NCBI RefSeq assembly: GCF_000018885.1 | Contig: NC_010168.1 | Location: 2,294,001-2,358,000, forward strand | Length of the DNA: 64,000 nt | From: Renibacterium salmoninarum ATCC 33209 | GTDB lineage: Bacteria; Actinomycetota; Actinomycetes; Actinomycetales; Micrococcaceae | Direction of reading: 5' to 3' | In this document: piece after piece, positions 10,161 through 18,842 of the stretch | Layout: each line of letters opens with the position of its first letter | Position numbering within the stretch: the first letter of the stretch is position 1 | The notes under the pieces: model-generated | Databases searched by the model: none | Told to the model about the DNA's origin: nothing | The model's input: the letters and a program-made list of their open reading frames with translations, nothing else | Made by a program: the position numbers and the translations under genes

Positions 10161-10447
10161 GCTTCGTCCTTGTTATCGATTCCAGCCTCTGCTGCCCGAT
10201 TTTTTCGAGGAAGGTCGACCACGAACTTCACAATCCCAGCTATCACTACGAGGAGCCAAATCCACGCAACTATGCTGAGTATGTAAATAATTGAGAAAAA
10301 TGTTGGCTCTCTCATCGAAGATTTCATCATGAGCGGCAAGCACAGCACGATGAGATTGAAAACTATGAAGCCTGCTACGCCGATAAATATGAGGCGCAGT
10401 CCCACGTTTTTCTTTTGTTTCGACAATTTTTCGACCATAGAAGTCAC
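10151..10447 (-). CDS. Small two-TM membrane protein
   Basis: A 98-residue protein with a basic N-terminus and two hydrophobic stretches (residues ~19-40 and ~50-75), then a charged tail. I do not recognise a family. It lies 9 bp downstream of a broken secreted-protein gene and converges on the phage lysis genes. It may be a late prophage cargo gene or a host gene beside the remnant. Confidence 0.6.
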   Translation of the reverse strand: MTSMVEKLSKQKKNVGLRLIFIGVAGFIVFNLIVLCLPLMMKSSMREPTFFSIIYILSIVAWIWLLVVIAGIVKFVVDLPRKNRAAEAGIDNKDEATN

Positions 10448-10456
10448 CCTACTGGC

Positions 10457-11191
10457 TTACGGGTTGGTATCCCAGCGATCCCCGTTACGCACGTAGAAAG
10501 TTACTGAAAGCGTTGTACCAGCGACACCACCAGAAACAGTGAAAGACCACCGGGCCCGAGCTGGATTGTCTCCCACTTGGTACTGTTCAAATATTTCTCC
10601 ACGGCCTTCACCCGGGTTACCAGCCCCAACATACGATCCTCCGTAAACACGATCAATGCTCGCTGCAAATGCTTGGTTGCTGCCGTTAGATCTCTTACGC
10701 CCATCCGCGTAAAATTCGATCATGTAGGCGGAAACCTGGCTGGTTATTTTGCAGGCAGTGAACGGGAACACTCCTACACCATCCTGGTCCCGGCATTCCC
10801 CAATGCTTCTGGGCTGAACCGATCCAGGCGTTGAAGCTACAGGAGTCTGGAAAACTGTCTTCGACTTCGAACCATCAGCATAGGTCTTTAGCGATACATC
10901 GTCTCGACCCTGCTTTACCTGCTGTTCATCAACCACTACTCCTCCAATGGCGGACTGCGGCCAAATACCTTTTTTGAGGTTTTCAACAGTCGTATTCTGA
11001 ACCTGGATTTACTCACCGAGAGCATTCGAGCGGTCTCTAATACCTTGAATTTGCTCATCACTCAGCCAAGAAACCTGCTGATTGGCATATGCAGTATCAG
11101 ATGCTGGCGATGCGTGCGCAACGCCCGTCATACCCAATAAGGAGATTAGAACCGCGCCACCGACGATCGTTTTTGTTAGGACGTTCTTCAT
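10457..11191 (-). pseudogene. Secreted protein gene split by an in-frame TAA
   Basis: The N-terminal part (ATG 11191, GAAAGG upstream) has a clear signal peptide ending A-H-A-S and stops at TAA 11009-11011. The same frame continues without interruption through IQVQNTTVENLKKGIWPQ to a second part ending at 10457, which has two cysteines and a beta-rich C-terminus (TTLSVTFYVRNGDRW). The simplest reading is one exported protein of about 245 residues with a nonsense mutation. Translation could restart at 10936, but that product would lack an export signal. Family unknown. Confidence 0.7.
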
Positions 11192-11490
11192 TCGGGTCAA
11201 CCTTTCGGTAATTTTCACGTCTGTTTCGTAACAACAAAATCAAACCTATGGAACGGACAACAAGAAAGTCCATGATTTGGAGGAAACTCCCAGGTTTGTT
11301 ATACCTCCAAAAACGGGGGTAAGGGTATCTGCGCCCCAATACCAGCGACGCGAATTGGCCACGGTGGACAAACGGCCCCAAAATCGAGAAGTGCTGAATT
11401 TTATCCACCCTTTAGGTTAAAATGATTTCAAGCGTTCCTATCTCGGCTACTGACAATGCCCCAGGCGAAAGAGCGCTCGATGCGCCCATC

Positions 11491-11520
11491 GGCCCCATAC
11501 CCTTCCCCGGGTATGGGGCC
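11491..11520 (+). terminator. Strong hairpin with T-tract
   Basis: Perfect 12-bp arms GGCCCCATACCC and GGGTATGGGGCC with a 6-nt loop are followed by ATTTTCG. No plus-strand gene upstream is recognised, so it may end a lost phage or small-RNA transcript. Confidence 0.65.
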
Positions 11521-11561
11521 ATTTTCGTAGTTAATGGGGTGTAGAGAAATTGGTTCATTTT

Positions 11562-11649
11562 TGTAGCGGTTTTGTGGCGGTTCACTTCTGTCTGAACATT
11601 TCTACTTGTTGCAATCTAGGGCGGTTCAGACCGCCACAAAACCGCTACA
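11562..11649. repeat. 20-bp inverted repeat near tRNA-Pro
   Basis: Perfect arms TGTAGCGGTTTTGTGGCGGT (11562-11581) and its complement (11630-11649) are separated by 48 bp. Placed between phage remnants and a tRNA, it could be a relic of integrase arm sites, but no integrase gene is present. Confidence 0.6.
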
Positions 11650-11656
11650 GAACGAC

Positions 11657-11704
11657 AAAATCCCCGCCATTCGGAACCTTAGTTCCTTGAATTGGCGGGG
11701 ATTC
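11657..11704 (-). terminator. Terminator of tRNA-Pro
   Basis: Arms containing CCCCGCCA and TGGCGGGG, plus an inner GGAAC/GTTCC pairing, are followed on the minus strand by GATTTTG. It starts five bases past the tRNA CCA end. Confidence 0.75.
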
Positions 11705-11708
11705 TTAC

Positions 11709-11785
11709 TGGTCGGGCTGACAGGATTTGAACCTGCGACCCCCTGACCCCCAGTCAGGTGCGCTACCAAGCTGCGCTACAGCCCG
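11709..11785 (-). tRNA. tRNA-Pro (anticodon GGG), CCA encoded
   Basis: The minus strand folds as a complete cloverleaf: acceptor stem CGGGCTG/CAGCCCG, anticodon stem CCTGA/TCAGG with loop CTGGGGG, T-loop GTTCAAATC, and discriminator A followed by encoded CCA. The anticodon GGG reads proline CCC/CCU codons. The 3' ends of tRNA genes are common phage attachment sites, and a prophage remnant lies next to this one; no duplicated tRNA end was found in the window. Confidence 0.96.
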
Positions 11786-11832
11786 AACGTCGGCCTCGTC
11801 CCAGGAAAACCCGGCGAAAGCCAACTTGAAAA

Positions 11833-12492
11833 TCATACAGTACGCCCGGCTCCAGTCCGTAACTGCGCCGTCGCTTCTACCCCAGCCACATACAATTCGA
11901 TCGACACCCGATAGTACTCCTCCACGTCGTCGACCTCGGTCAGCGGCCCAGCTGCCGCGCTAATCCGCGGGTACTGCTCCTGCGAGAGCTCACCAATCCG
12001 CTGCAGCTTCATCGCTAATAACGCCTCCCGCTCCGCACCAGAAACGCCCGCTTCAGCACCCGGCTCCCCCGCGACGATCGTCGCGGCCAGCTGCATGCCA
12101 TTCCGGGCAATCGCCGCCGCCTCTTGCACGGTAAATCCGGCCCACGCCAGTATCTCTAAAGCGCGCTCAGCCACCGCAAGCCCGCATTCCGAGGACAGCA
12201 TCTGCGTATCCGCCAACGCCGCAACCGATGGATGCGCCCGCAATGCCCCCACCAGCACGGTCAACAACTCCCGCAATGACGCGTCCGGATCTAACTGCAC
12301 CGAATCCAACAAGCTTTGACCCAAGGCCGCGAGCAGCTCTTCCTTATTTGCAAAGTGCCAGTACATCGCCATCGGCGTCACGCCGAACTCCCCCGCGATC
12401 CGGCGGATCGTCACCGCTGGCAGGCCCTCCTCGTCGGCAATAGCTAACGCTCGCAGCAGAATGGCTTCTCGACTCAAAGCGGTCTTGTTCAC
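11833..12492 (-). CDS. TetR-family repressor
   Basis: A 219-residue regulator. The N-terminal TetR helix-turn-helix is typical (SREAILLRALAIADEEG, then TIRRIAGEFGVTPMAMYWHFANKEELL), followed by an all-helical ligand-binding domain of the TetR_C type. It is divergent from an SDR oxidoreductase at 12555. The ~60 bp between them contains TGTA...TACA half-sites (around 12508-12533), a likely shared operator. It probably represses the SDR gene in response to a small hydrophobic ligand; that is inference from position. Confidence 0.88.
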   Translation of the reverse strand: MNKTALSREAILLRALAIADEEGLPAVTIRRIAGEFGVTPMAMYWHFANKEELLAALGQSLLDSVQLDPDASLRELLTVLVGALRAHPSVAALADTQMLSSECGLAVAERALEILAWAGFTVQEAAAIARNGMQLAATIVAGEPGAEAGVSGAEREALLAMKLQRIGELSQEQYPRISAAAGPLTEVDDVEEYYRVSIELYVAGVEATAQLRTGAGRTV

Positions 12493-12554
12493 AACACAAC
12501 TTTACCATGTATATTGACTCCTATGCAGCGTACAACAACCCTAAAGGAGCCGTC

Positions 12555-13334
12555 ATGGCTAAGGCACTCGATTTCAGCAACCAAACCATCTTGATCACTG
12601 GCGCTTCCTCCGGCATCGGCACCGCTTACGCTGAGGCCTTCGCGCAAAGGAAAGCCAATCTGATCCTGGTCGCACGCAGTGGCGCGGTGCTCCGCCAGCT
12701 CGCCACCAAACTGGAACAGCAGCACAACATCCAGGCCGACGTGGTCGAACTAGACCTCTCGGTGCCCGGCGCTGCGCAAAAGCTCAAAGACCAACACCCG
12801 AAAATCGATGGCCTGATCAACAACGCCGGCTTTGGCACACACGGCTTCCTGCAGGATCAAGACCCGGAACGAGTCAATCAAGAAATCCAGCTCAACTGCG
12901 GCGCCCTGGTTGACCTCACCCAGACTTACTTGCCCAGCATGTTGACCAATAAACGCGGCTTCATCATCAACATCGCCTCCACGGCAGCCTTCCAGCCGAT
13001 ACCCAAAATGGCGGTCTACGGCGCCACCAAAGCCTTTGTCCTCTCCTTCACCCAAGCGCTCTGGAGCGAACTGCAAGGCACCGGCGTACATGCACTTGCC
13101 GTCTGCCCAGGGGCGACCTCCACTGAGTTCTTCAACGTGGCCGGCGCTGACGCCGCCGCAGGCAGCATGCGCACAGTCGACGACGTCGTGAAAACCACGT
13201 TCAAAGGCCTCGCCAAAAACTCACACACCGTAGTAGACGGCACCGTCAACGGCACGCTCGCATTCTTCGGCCGAGTCACACCACGCAAGATGATTATGCC
13301 GGTCGTTAGTCGAATGATGTCCGGCAACAAATAA
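12555..13334 (+). CDS. Short-chain dehydrogenase/reductase
   Basis: A 259-residue cytosolic SDR, which oxidises or reduces alcohols and ketones with NAD(P). Cofactor motif TGASSGIGTAYAEAF near residue 13, the NNAG motif (GLINNAGFG), a catalytic Ser in IASTAAF and the Y-x3-K pair in VYGATKAFVLSF are all present. The ATG at 12555 is preceded by AAAGGAG; an upstream in-frame ATG overlaps the promoter. Family members of this subtype include YqjQ/DltE-like reductases. Substrate unknown. Confidence 0.9.
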   Translation: MAKALDFSNQTILITGASSGIGTAYAEAFAQRKANLILVARSGAVLRQLATKLEQQHNIQADVVELDLSVPGAAQKLKDQHPKIDGLINNAGFGTHGFLQDQDPERVNQEIQLNCGALVDLTQTYLPSMLTNKRGFIINIASTAAFQPIPKMAVYGATKAFVLSFTQALWSELQGTGVHALAVCPGATSTEFFNVAGADAAAGSMRTVDDVVKTTFKGLAKNSHTVVDGTVNGTLAFFGRVTPRKMIMPVVSRMMSGNK

Positions 13335-13374
13335 ACTCAAGAGTTCCCGGCTGGGGGTCATCGGCCAAGATTTA

Positions 13375-14793
13375 CTAACCAACAGCTTTGACCCGAATCC
13401 ACTCCCCGATACCCGGCACCGAGGCGTTGATCGCACCCAAGTGGTCAACGCCCGGAAGCACCGTCACCGAGGCGCGATTCGGTCCAGAGCTAGCCCCGTG
13501 AATGAAGTCAACAACCTTATCCGGATTGAAAACCTCGTCCTGCGCACCGATCCACACCCCAACGGGCCGGTTCATTGCGCCCAGCACGGCGGCAGCCGAT
13601 GTTGGATTCTGCGCATTTTCCATCGTCGGTGTATACCGATTGACCCGCCCGGCCGAGGCAACGCTCTCCGCGGTATAGGCAAATTGCAAGGCCGGCACAT
13701 GCGCGTCGACTAGGCCGTGTGAAAGCTTCTCCGAGACAAACGCTCGAGTGCAAATACTGGCGAAATTGGCCGCCCCGGAAGTCTGCGTGGTGGCCGAGTT
13801 CAAGCCCAGATCCGGCGAAACAAGCACATAGCCAGCGACCTTGTCCGCGACCAGCTGTTCACTGTTGATCACAGTGCCGTCCCCGGCCGAATGCCCGCCC
13901 AAAAACAACGGCAACGCTGGTTGCAAGCTCCGCACGGCATCCACAGCGCTGAGCGTATCCCGCCACACCTGATCAGTACTCGGCGCATCCCCACGCGGAC
14001 CAGCCGAATTGCCGTGCCCGCGCAGATCAAACAAATACACTGCCACGCCATAGTCAGCCGCCAAAGACCTGGCAAAATCCAGGTACCCGGCATTGCTGTT
14101 CGCCCCGGAGCCATGGTAGAAAACCAAGCTCGCCACTGGCTTTTGCGGCACAAAAGCGTAATAGGCCAATGCGGTTCCATCACTCGCTGTGGTCGTACCC
14201 GTTGGCGGCATGTGTTCAGTTTGCGTGGTCGATTGTGAATTCAGCCCGGCGCTAGTCACCTCAGGAAAGCTACAAGGCAGTGCGGCAGCCGCCACTGCCG
14301 AACCGCCGACGACGACGAGCAACCCGGCTGCCAGCCCCACCGCACCAATCGCTGCACTCAGCCGACGGAACCAGCTCTGGCCACGTACCGCGGATTGCCG
14401 AGCATCCCGCAGATTTTGCCAGTCCCGCTGCGACATCTTCAGCCAGCGGCGCGCTGAACCCGAAAACAGCAACAACAGAGCGACCGCCGGAAGCGCAACC
14501 GTACCGAGCAGCCCGACCGTCAGCGCGGCACCACCGGCATCGAGTAGTTGTAGCAGCCGGAGAACAAGCTGCGCCAAGGTCGCGACGCCGATTCCAACCC
14601 AAGCCCGTCGCATTGGTCGACGAATCAACCACACCAGCAGCCAACAGCAAAAGCCGGTCACCAGCAACAACGCCCCGAGCGCCCGAGCAGCGAAAGCAGC
14701 CTCCGGGCCAAGGGCTAAAACACCGGTTAGTACCGCAATGAATCCGGAAAACAAAAGCAATAGCCGGGCTGCGGTCACGGTACGAGGTCTCAT
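13375..14793 (-). CDS. Membrane-anchored alpha/beta hydrolase
   Basis: A 472-residue protein. The N-terminal ~180 residues contain about five hydrophobic segments. The C-terminal half is an alpha/beta-hydrolase fold with oxyanion region V-F-Y-H-G-S-G, nucleophile elbow GGHSAGDG, an acidic residue in GAQDEVFN and histidine in PGVDHLG, a monoglyceride-lipase-like arrangement. It is probably an extracytoplasmic or membrane-facing esterase or lipase. Its ATG overlaps the stop of the PadR gene (14790-14793), so the two form an operon with PadR as regulator. Confidence 0.82.
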   Translation of the reverse strand: MRPRTVTAARLLLLFSGFIAVLTGVLALGPEAAFAARALGALLLVTGFCCWLLVWLIRRPMRRAWVGIGVATLAQLVLRLLQLLDAGGAALTVGLLGTVALPAVALLLLFSGSARRWLKMSQRDWQNLRDARQSAVRGQSWFRRLSAAIGAVGLAAGLLVVVGGSAVAAAALPCSFPEVTSAGLNSQSTTQTEHMPPTGTTTASDGTALAYYAFVPQKPVASLVFYHGSGANSNAGYLDFARSLAADYGVAVYLFDLRGHGNSAGPRGDAPSTDQVWRDTLSAVDAVRSLQPALPLFLGGHSAGDGTVINSEQLVADKVAGYVLVSPDLGLNSATTQTSGAANFASICTRAFVSEKLSHGLVDAHVPALQFAYTAESVASAGRVNRYTPTMENAQNPTSAAAVLGAMNRPVGVWIGAQDEVFNPDKVVDFIHGASSGPNRASVTVLPGVDHLGAINASVPGIGEWIRVKAVG

Positions 14794-15404
14794 TTTTGCT
14801 CTTCCCGCGCGGACTCAGCCAATGCCTGGTCCGTCGGCGCAGAATCCTTCAGGGCCGAAATCAGTTCCTCGCACCAACTAATCGCATTGTCCGCAAAGCT
14901 TCGACCATACTCACGAATAGCCGCTGGAATCGTGGCTTCGTCCATTGGTTTATCGGATTGATCAGTTCCGCGCCGAATCACGATATTTTCGGCGAACCAT
15001 TGGTAGCTCTGCTTGCGTTCGGCCAGCAATCGCCAGGCAATCTCGGGCTGGGAAGGCGAAGCGAAGAGCAATTTCACCAGATTCTCATCACGCATCCGTA
15101 AATGCTGAGATGGAGCTGCCAACCATTCGTTCAAGACGTCTCGGCCAGCACTAGTCAGTTCCCAGGCAACTCGAGCTTTCGGGCCAGCCCCGGATTCCCC
15201 TGGCAAGGAGGCAATCAAACCCTGCTCATCAAGCACCCGCAACATCGGATAAAGCTGCCCATCGCTGACTCCCCAAAAGAAGGCGGCCGAACGCTTTGCC
15301 GCTTCCCTGATCTCATATCCACTACGCGGTTGCAAGGCAAGATACCCCAACACGGTGTACGCCGTCGGGCTCAAGGCCTTCTTTTTTGGAATGATTTTCT
15401 TCAC
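14790..15404 (-). CDS. PadR-family transcriptional regulator
   Basis: A 204-residue winged-helix regulator with the PadR core TAYTVLGYLALQPRSGYEIREAAKRS, F-F-W-G-V-S-D-G-Q-L-Y-P-M-L-R-V-L-D-E-Q-G-L and a helical C-terminal dimerisation arm. It heads an operon with the hydrolase gene (ATGA overlap) and is divergent from a small membrane-protein gene. A perfect 14-bp inverted repeat lies between them (15416-15455), an obvious operator candidate. Confidence 0.9.
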   Translation of the reverse strand: MKKIIPKKKALSPTAYTVLGYLALQPRSGYEIREAAKRSAAFFWGVSDGQLYPMLRVLDEQGLIASLPGESGAGPKARVAWELTSAGRDVLNEWLAAPSQHLRMRDENLVKLLFASPSQPEIAWRLLAERKQSYQWFAENIVIRRGTDQSDKPMDEATIPAAIREYGRSFADNAISWCEELISALKDSAPTDQALAESAREEQK

Positions 15405-15415
15405 AATCTCGACTC

Positions 15416-15455
15416 CTATCTCTCCCAGAGATAAATGTACTTCTGGGAGAGATAG
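15416..15455. promoter_or_regulatory. 14-bp inverted-repeat operator
   Basis: CTATCTCTCCCAGA (15416-15429) and its exact complement (15442-15455) flank 12 bp in the divergent promoter region. PadR proteins bind such sites and are often autoregulated. Confidence 0.7.
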
Positions 15456-15478
15456 AAATCAACGATTAGGATACTCAC

Positions 15479-15988
15479 ATGCGAAGAAGCAGCGCGGCAA
15501 AGACCGGGCAGCCCCAGACAATAAAACCCGCCCAGGCCAGCAGAATGTCCAAGGGCGTCTTTTGGTTCTGCATTGGCACCGCGATTTTCTTGCTGCTTCT
15601 TGGCCCCGGCACGCTACTGATACCTAACCCAGAGCCGGAAAACCCAGACGCTCCTGCGATTACAGCGGTCGTGATCTCGGTAATTACTGGCCTGGCAGCG
15701 CTAGGCATCATCGGCGCAGCGTTTGCCGGCCGCAGTCAGGATAAACAGCTAGCGGCGCACGACGTTCCTGGCACTGGAATCATTCAAGAGATTCAACTAG
15801 TCAGCCGGGGCGACGGCGTGGACAACGTCATGAAGCTCTCGATATTGATCAGCCCACAACACCCCGGCGCATTTGAACCATTCCACGCCGAAGCGGAAAA
15901 GGACCGCGATAACTCGCTACAGATTGGTCACCAGCTAGCCGCCGTTGTGGACCCACGCGGCAAGCATTGGCTTTATGCCATTAAATGA
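15479..15988 (+). CDS. Two-TM membrane protein, DUF3592-like
   Basis: A 169-residue protein with two membrane segments (about 27-47 and 60-80) and a soluble C-terminal beta domain reading G-x-G-I-I-Q-E-I ... L-x-V-x-P-x-G ... V-V-D-P-R, similar to domains often found C-terminal to DUF3592-type membrane anchors. It is divergent from the padR-hydrolase operon and probably controlled by the same operator. Function unknown. Confidence 0.65.
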   Translation: MRRSSAAKTGQPQTIKPAQASRMSKGVFWFCIGTAIFLLLLGPGTLLIPNPEPENPDAPAITAVVISVITGLAALGIIGAAFAGRSQDKQLAAHDVPGTGIIQEIQLVSRGDGVDNVMKLSILISPQHPGAFEPFHAEAEKDRDNSLQIGHQLAAVVDPRGKHWLYAIK

Positions 15989-16108
15989 ATTGTTAAGCCA
16001 AAATTCTCAATTCGTCTTATCTTGAAATATTTCACAAAAAGCGTTTTGGAGTTAATTTATATTTCGCATAATTTTCTAATTATTCGTTTTTTCCGTTGGC
16101 TCCTATGC

Positions 16109-17131
16109 ATGTCGAAACAACTTGAGCTCTCTTTCACCCGGCGCACCGCAATCCTCGGGGCACTCTCTGGCCTCGCCCTTGCCCTGTCTGCCTGTGGCGG
16201 CTCAAATTCGGCCGCCTCCCCCACCGAGCTGCGCTACCAAGGCGCAGCCAACGAAATTACGCTGCCTGAACTCGCGGCTGACCTAGGATTTCTTGGATCG
16301 CTGAAGTTGAAATGGGTTGGCAACACCATTAGCGGCCCGCAAGATATTCAATCAGTCGCCACCAACCAGACCGACTTTGGCGGCGCCTTCGCCGGTGCAA
16401 TCGTGAAACTTGTTGAAGCCGGTGCTGCGGTGACCGGCGTCGTCAATTACTACGGCGAGGATCAACAAACGTTCAACGGCTACTTCGTCAAAGACGATGC
16501 ACCGATCCGCAATGCCCGAGATCTGATCGGCAAGAAAGTCGCGGTCAACGCGCTCGGCGCGCACTTGGAAGCAGCGCTCACCACTTTTCTGCTCAAGAAC
16601 GGCCTAACTGAGGCCGAAGCAAAAGAAGTCCAGCTTGTGCCACTCGCTCCGAACGATACCGAAAGCGCTATCCGGCGCGGCCAGGTCGACGTCGGCGCGC
16701 TGGGTGGTCCGCTGCAGTACCGAGCAATCGACGCCGGTGGCCTACGCCCACTCTTTAGCGACGTGGAACTCTTTGGCACCTTTGCCGGCGGCCAGATCGT
16801 CTTCCGCAACGACTTCCTCGCGAAGAAACCGGACACGGTTAAAACCTTCGCAACCGGGGTGGCCAAAGCAATCAAATAGTTAGGCCAACAGCCCAAAGCA
16901 GAAGTCATTGCCAGATTCACCGAGATCATTGAAAAACGCGGACGCAGCGAAAGCACCGCAGCCCTGAAATACTGGCGCAGCATTGCCGTGCCAGATAACG
17001 GTGCCGTACATAACCAAGATTTCAGCCGATGGGCAGACTGGCTGAAACTCGTTGGCGCAGTCAACGGACCTCTGGACCCCACAAAGTACTACTCCAACAA
17101 ATTAAACGAGTTGGCGAGTGCATCCTCATGA
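16109..17131 (+). pseudogene. Sulfonate/nitrate-type substrate-binding lipoprotein, nonsense mutation
   Basis: The protein starts with a lipobox (ALALSAC-G, Cys near residue 29) and reads as an SsuA/TauA-like periplasmic-type binding protein that would capture alkanesulfonates for the transporter encoded next. An in-frame TAG at 16877-16879 stands where Trp is expected (A-I-K-[W]-L-G-Q-Q). The frame continues uninterrupted to a TGA at 17129-17131, which overlaps the ATPase start (ATGA). The truncated product would lack ~83 C-terminal residues of lobe 2. It is first in a four-gene operon. Confidence 0.88.
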
Positions 17132-17934
17132 GCGTAAAAATCAGCGTACAAAACATCAGCAAATCATTTGGTGGCCGTGCAGGAAAGCCCGCTACACAAG
17201 CTCTCGACCAGATCAGTTTGGACATTCACGACGGCAAATTCCTAACCTTGGTCGGCCCGAGCGGCTCCGGTAAAACCACCCTGCTTGACCTTCTCGCCGG
17301 GCTCAATCAGCCAAGCTCCGGCAACATTCTGATTGATGGCAACCCGATAACCGGCCCGGGCAAAGACCGCGCGGTGGTCTTTCAGCAGTACGCGCTCTTT
17401 CCTTGGCGCACCGCGGGCGCAAACGTCTCCATCGGCTTGGAAGGCAGCGGGCTTAACGGTGTCAGATTGAACAGGCGCGAGCGCCGAGCTGAAGCCGAAA
17501 AATACCTTGAACTGGTAGGACTTGCCGGTAGCCATGACCGTTACCCGGACGAGCTTTCCGGTGGCATGAAGCAGCGCGTTGCGATTGCCCGCGCCTTGGC
17601 CTATCAACCGGACATTTTGCTGATGGATGAGCCATTCGCCGCGCTCGATGCGCAAACCCGCGAACAGCTCCAAGACGAGCTGCTGCGCATCTGGCGCGCT
17701 ACCGCTAAGACCATCATCTTCATCACGCACGGCGTCGAAGAAGCGGTCTACCTAGGCCAACGCGTCGCAGTGCTCAGCGCATACCCTGGCCAGCTGCATT
17801 CGGTGATCGACATTGACCTGCCCGCTCGAGGCGATGCCAGCCGCGATATTCGCTCTGACGCTGCATTCGCTGCGCTACGTCATCAAGTCTGGCAAGCGCT
17901 ACACAGCGAATCCCCCGCTCGAAAGGCCGCTTGA
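17128..17934 (+). CDS. ABC transporter ATPase, sulfonate/taurine type
   Basis: A 268-residue nucleotide-binding subunit of an SsuB/TauB-like importer. Walker A is GPSGSGKTT (residues ~43-51), the Q-loop region reads VVFQQYALFPW, the signature is LSGGMKQR, Walker B is [12 protein letters not shown] and the H-loop is FITHGVEEA. It overlaps its neighbours by 4 bp on both sides and is predicted to pair with the permease at 17931. It is intact, although the binding protein before it and the dioxygenase after it are broken. Confidence 0.9.
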   Translation: MSVKISVQNISKSFGGRAGKPATQALDQISLDIHDGKFLTLVGPSGSGKTTLLDLLAGLNQPSSGNILIDGNPITGPGKDRAVVFQQYALFPWRTAGANVSIGLEGSGLNGVRLNRRERRAEAEKYLELVGLAGSHDRYPDELSGGMKQRVAIARALAYQPDILLMDEPFAALDAQTREQLQDELLRIWRATAKTIIFITHGVEEAVYLGQRVAVLSAYPGQLHSVIDIDLPARGDASRDIRSDAAFAALRHQVWQALHSESPARKAA

Positions 17935-18818
17935 TGACTCTCGTTTCTGAGACGCGCGACGCCGTTCAGCAGCCCATCGCGCAACTGCTCCGACCGGTAG
18001 CGCCGCCACAAACCGGTGCCGCTACCAGCACCCGAGCCTGGCCCGTAAGAGTCCGCCGACTCGCTTGGGGATCGATCGCCGTCGTCGGCTTCTTTGCGCT
18101 GTGGGAATTTGGTCCCACTTTCGCGGACCCCACCAGCCGGGTGTTCCTGCCACCGCTGCATGAAGTAATCCAAGCCGGGATCAAACTGACATTAAATGGC
18201 CAGCTAACCACCCATATTGGCGCGAGTTTGTTCCGGGCGGCAATTGGCTTTGTAATCGCCGTCGCCCTAGGCGTCTCGGCGGGGTTACTCATTTCCTGGT
18301 ACCGGCCGTTGCGCGAACTGCTCAATCCGCTCTTAGAACTGTTCCGCAACACGGCAGCCTTAGCACTACTGCCGGTCTTGACCCTGCTGCTGGGCATTGG
18401 TGAGGAATCAAAAATCACCATCGTGGTTTACGCCGCGTTTTTCCCGGTACTACTCAACACCGTGGCGGGCGTCCGCACAGTAGATCCTTTGTTTCTCACA
18501 GCGGCACGATCGCTCAATATTCGCGGCGTGGATCTGTTCCGTAAAGTCATTCTGCCCTCAGCCGTGCCAACTATTTTCACCGGAATTCGAATGGCCGGCA
18601 CCAGTTCCATTCTGGTGTTGATTGCCGCCGAAATGGTGGGCGCAAAAGCCGGGCTCGGGTACTTGATTATCAATGCACAAAGTAGCTTCCTCATCCCAGA
18701 CATGTACGCCGGCATCCTCGTCGTCGCACTACTGGGTTTGCTCACCAACACCTTGCTGATAGCGCTAGAACGCCGATTCTCGCGATGGCGCAGCGCAGTC
18801 GGCAACAAACTCGTCTAA
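17931..18818 (+). CDS. ABC transporter permease, sulfonate/taurine type
   Basis: A 295-residue SsuC/TauC-like inner-membrane subunit with about six membrane segments. The EAA-like cytoplasmic loop that contacts the ATPase is visible (A-A-R-S-L-N-I-R-G-V-D-L-F-R-K-V-I-L-P-S-A). Coupled to the ATPase by an ATGA overlap. Intact. Confidence 0.9.
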   Translation: MMTLVSETRDAVQQPIAQLLRPVAPPQTGAATSTRAWPVRVRRLAWGSIAVVGFFALWEFGPTFADPTSRVFLPPLHEVIQAGIKLTLNGQLTTHIGASLFRAAIGFVIAVALGVSAGLLISWYRPLRELLNPLLELFRNTAALALLPVLTLLLGIGEESKITIVVYAAFFPVLLNTVAGVRTVDPLFLTAARSLNIRGVDLFRKVILPSAVPTIFTGIRMAGTSSILVLIAAEMVGAKAGLGYLIINAQSSFLIPDMYAGILVVALLGLLTNTLLIALERRFSRWRSAVGNKLV

Positions 18819-18842
18819 CCCATACCAAACTAAGGAGTAGCT

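Larger units (their letters stand above)
11192..11708. other. Non-coding stretch with several hairpins before tRNA-Pro
   Basis: About 500 bp with no convincing gene. It contains an 8-bp inverted repeat (11276-11283 and 11304-11311) that may be an operator for the secreted-protein gene, a strong terminator hairpin at 11491-11520, a 20-bp inverted repeat at 11562-11649 and the tRNA terminator at 11657-11704. This could be the former phage-host junction. Confidence 0.55.

Noticed and set aside
7730-11218. Phage region considered as a complete prophage or tailocin
   Set aside because: Only a fibre fragment and lysis genes remain; no integrase, terminase, capsid or sheath genes are present.
11421-11543. 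A 40-codon plus-strand open frame near tRNA-Pro
   Set aside because: No ribosome-binding site, and its second half is the arms of a terminator hairpin.
14189-14881. Long plus-strand frame opposite the alpha/beta hydrolase
   Set aside because: Antisense shadow; low-complexity Ala/Pro/Ser/Arg product without recognisable features, and the other strand has a full catalytic triad.
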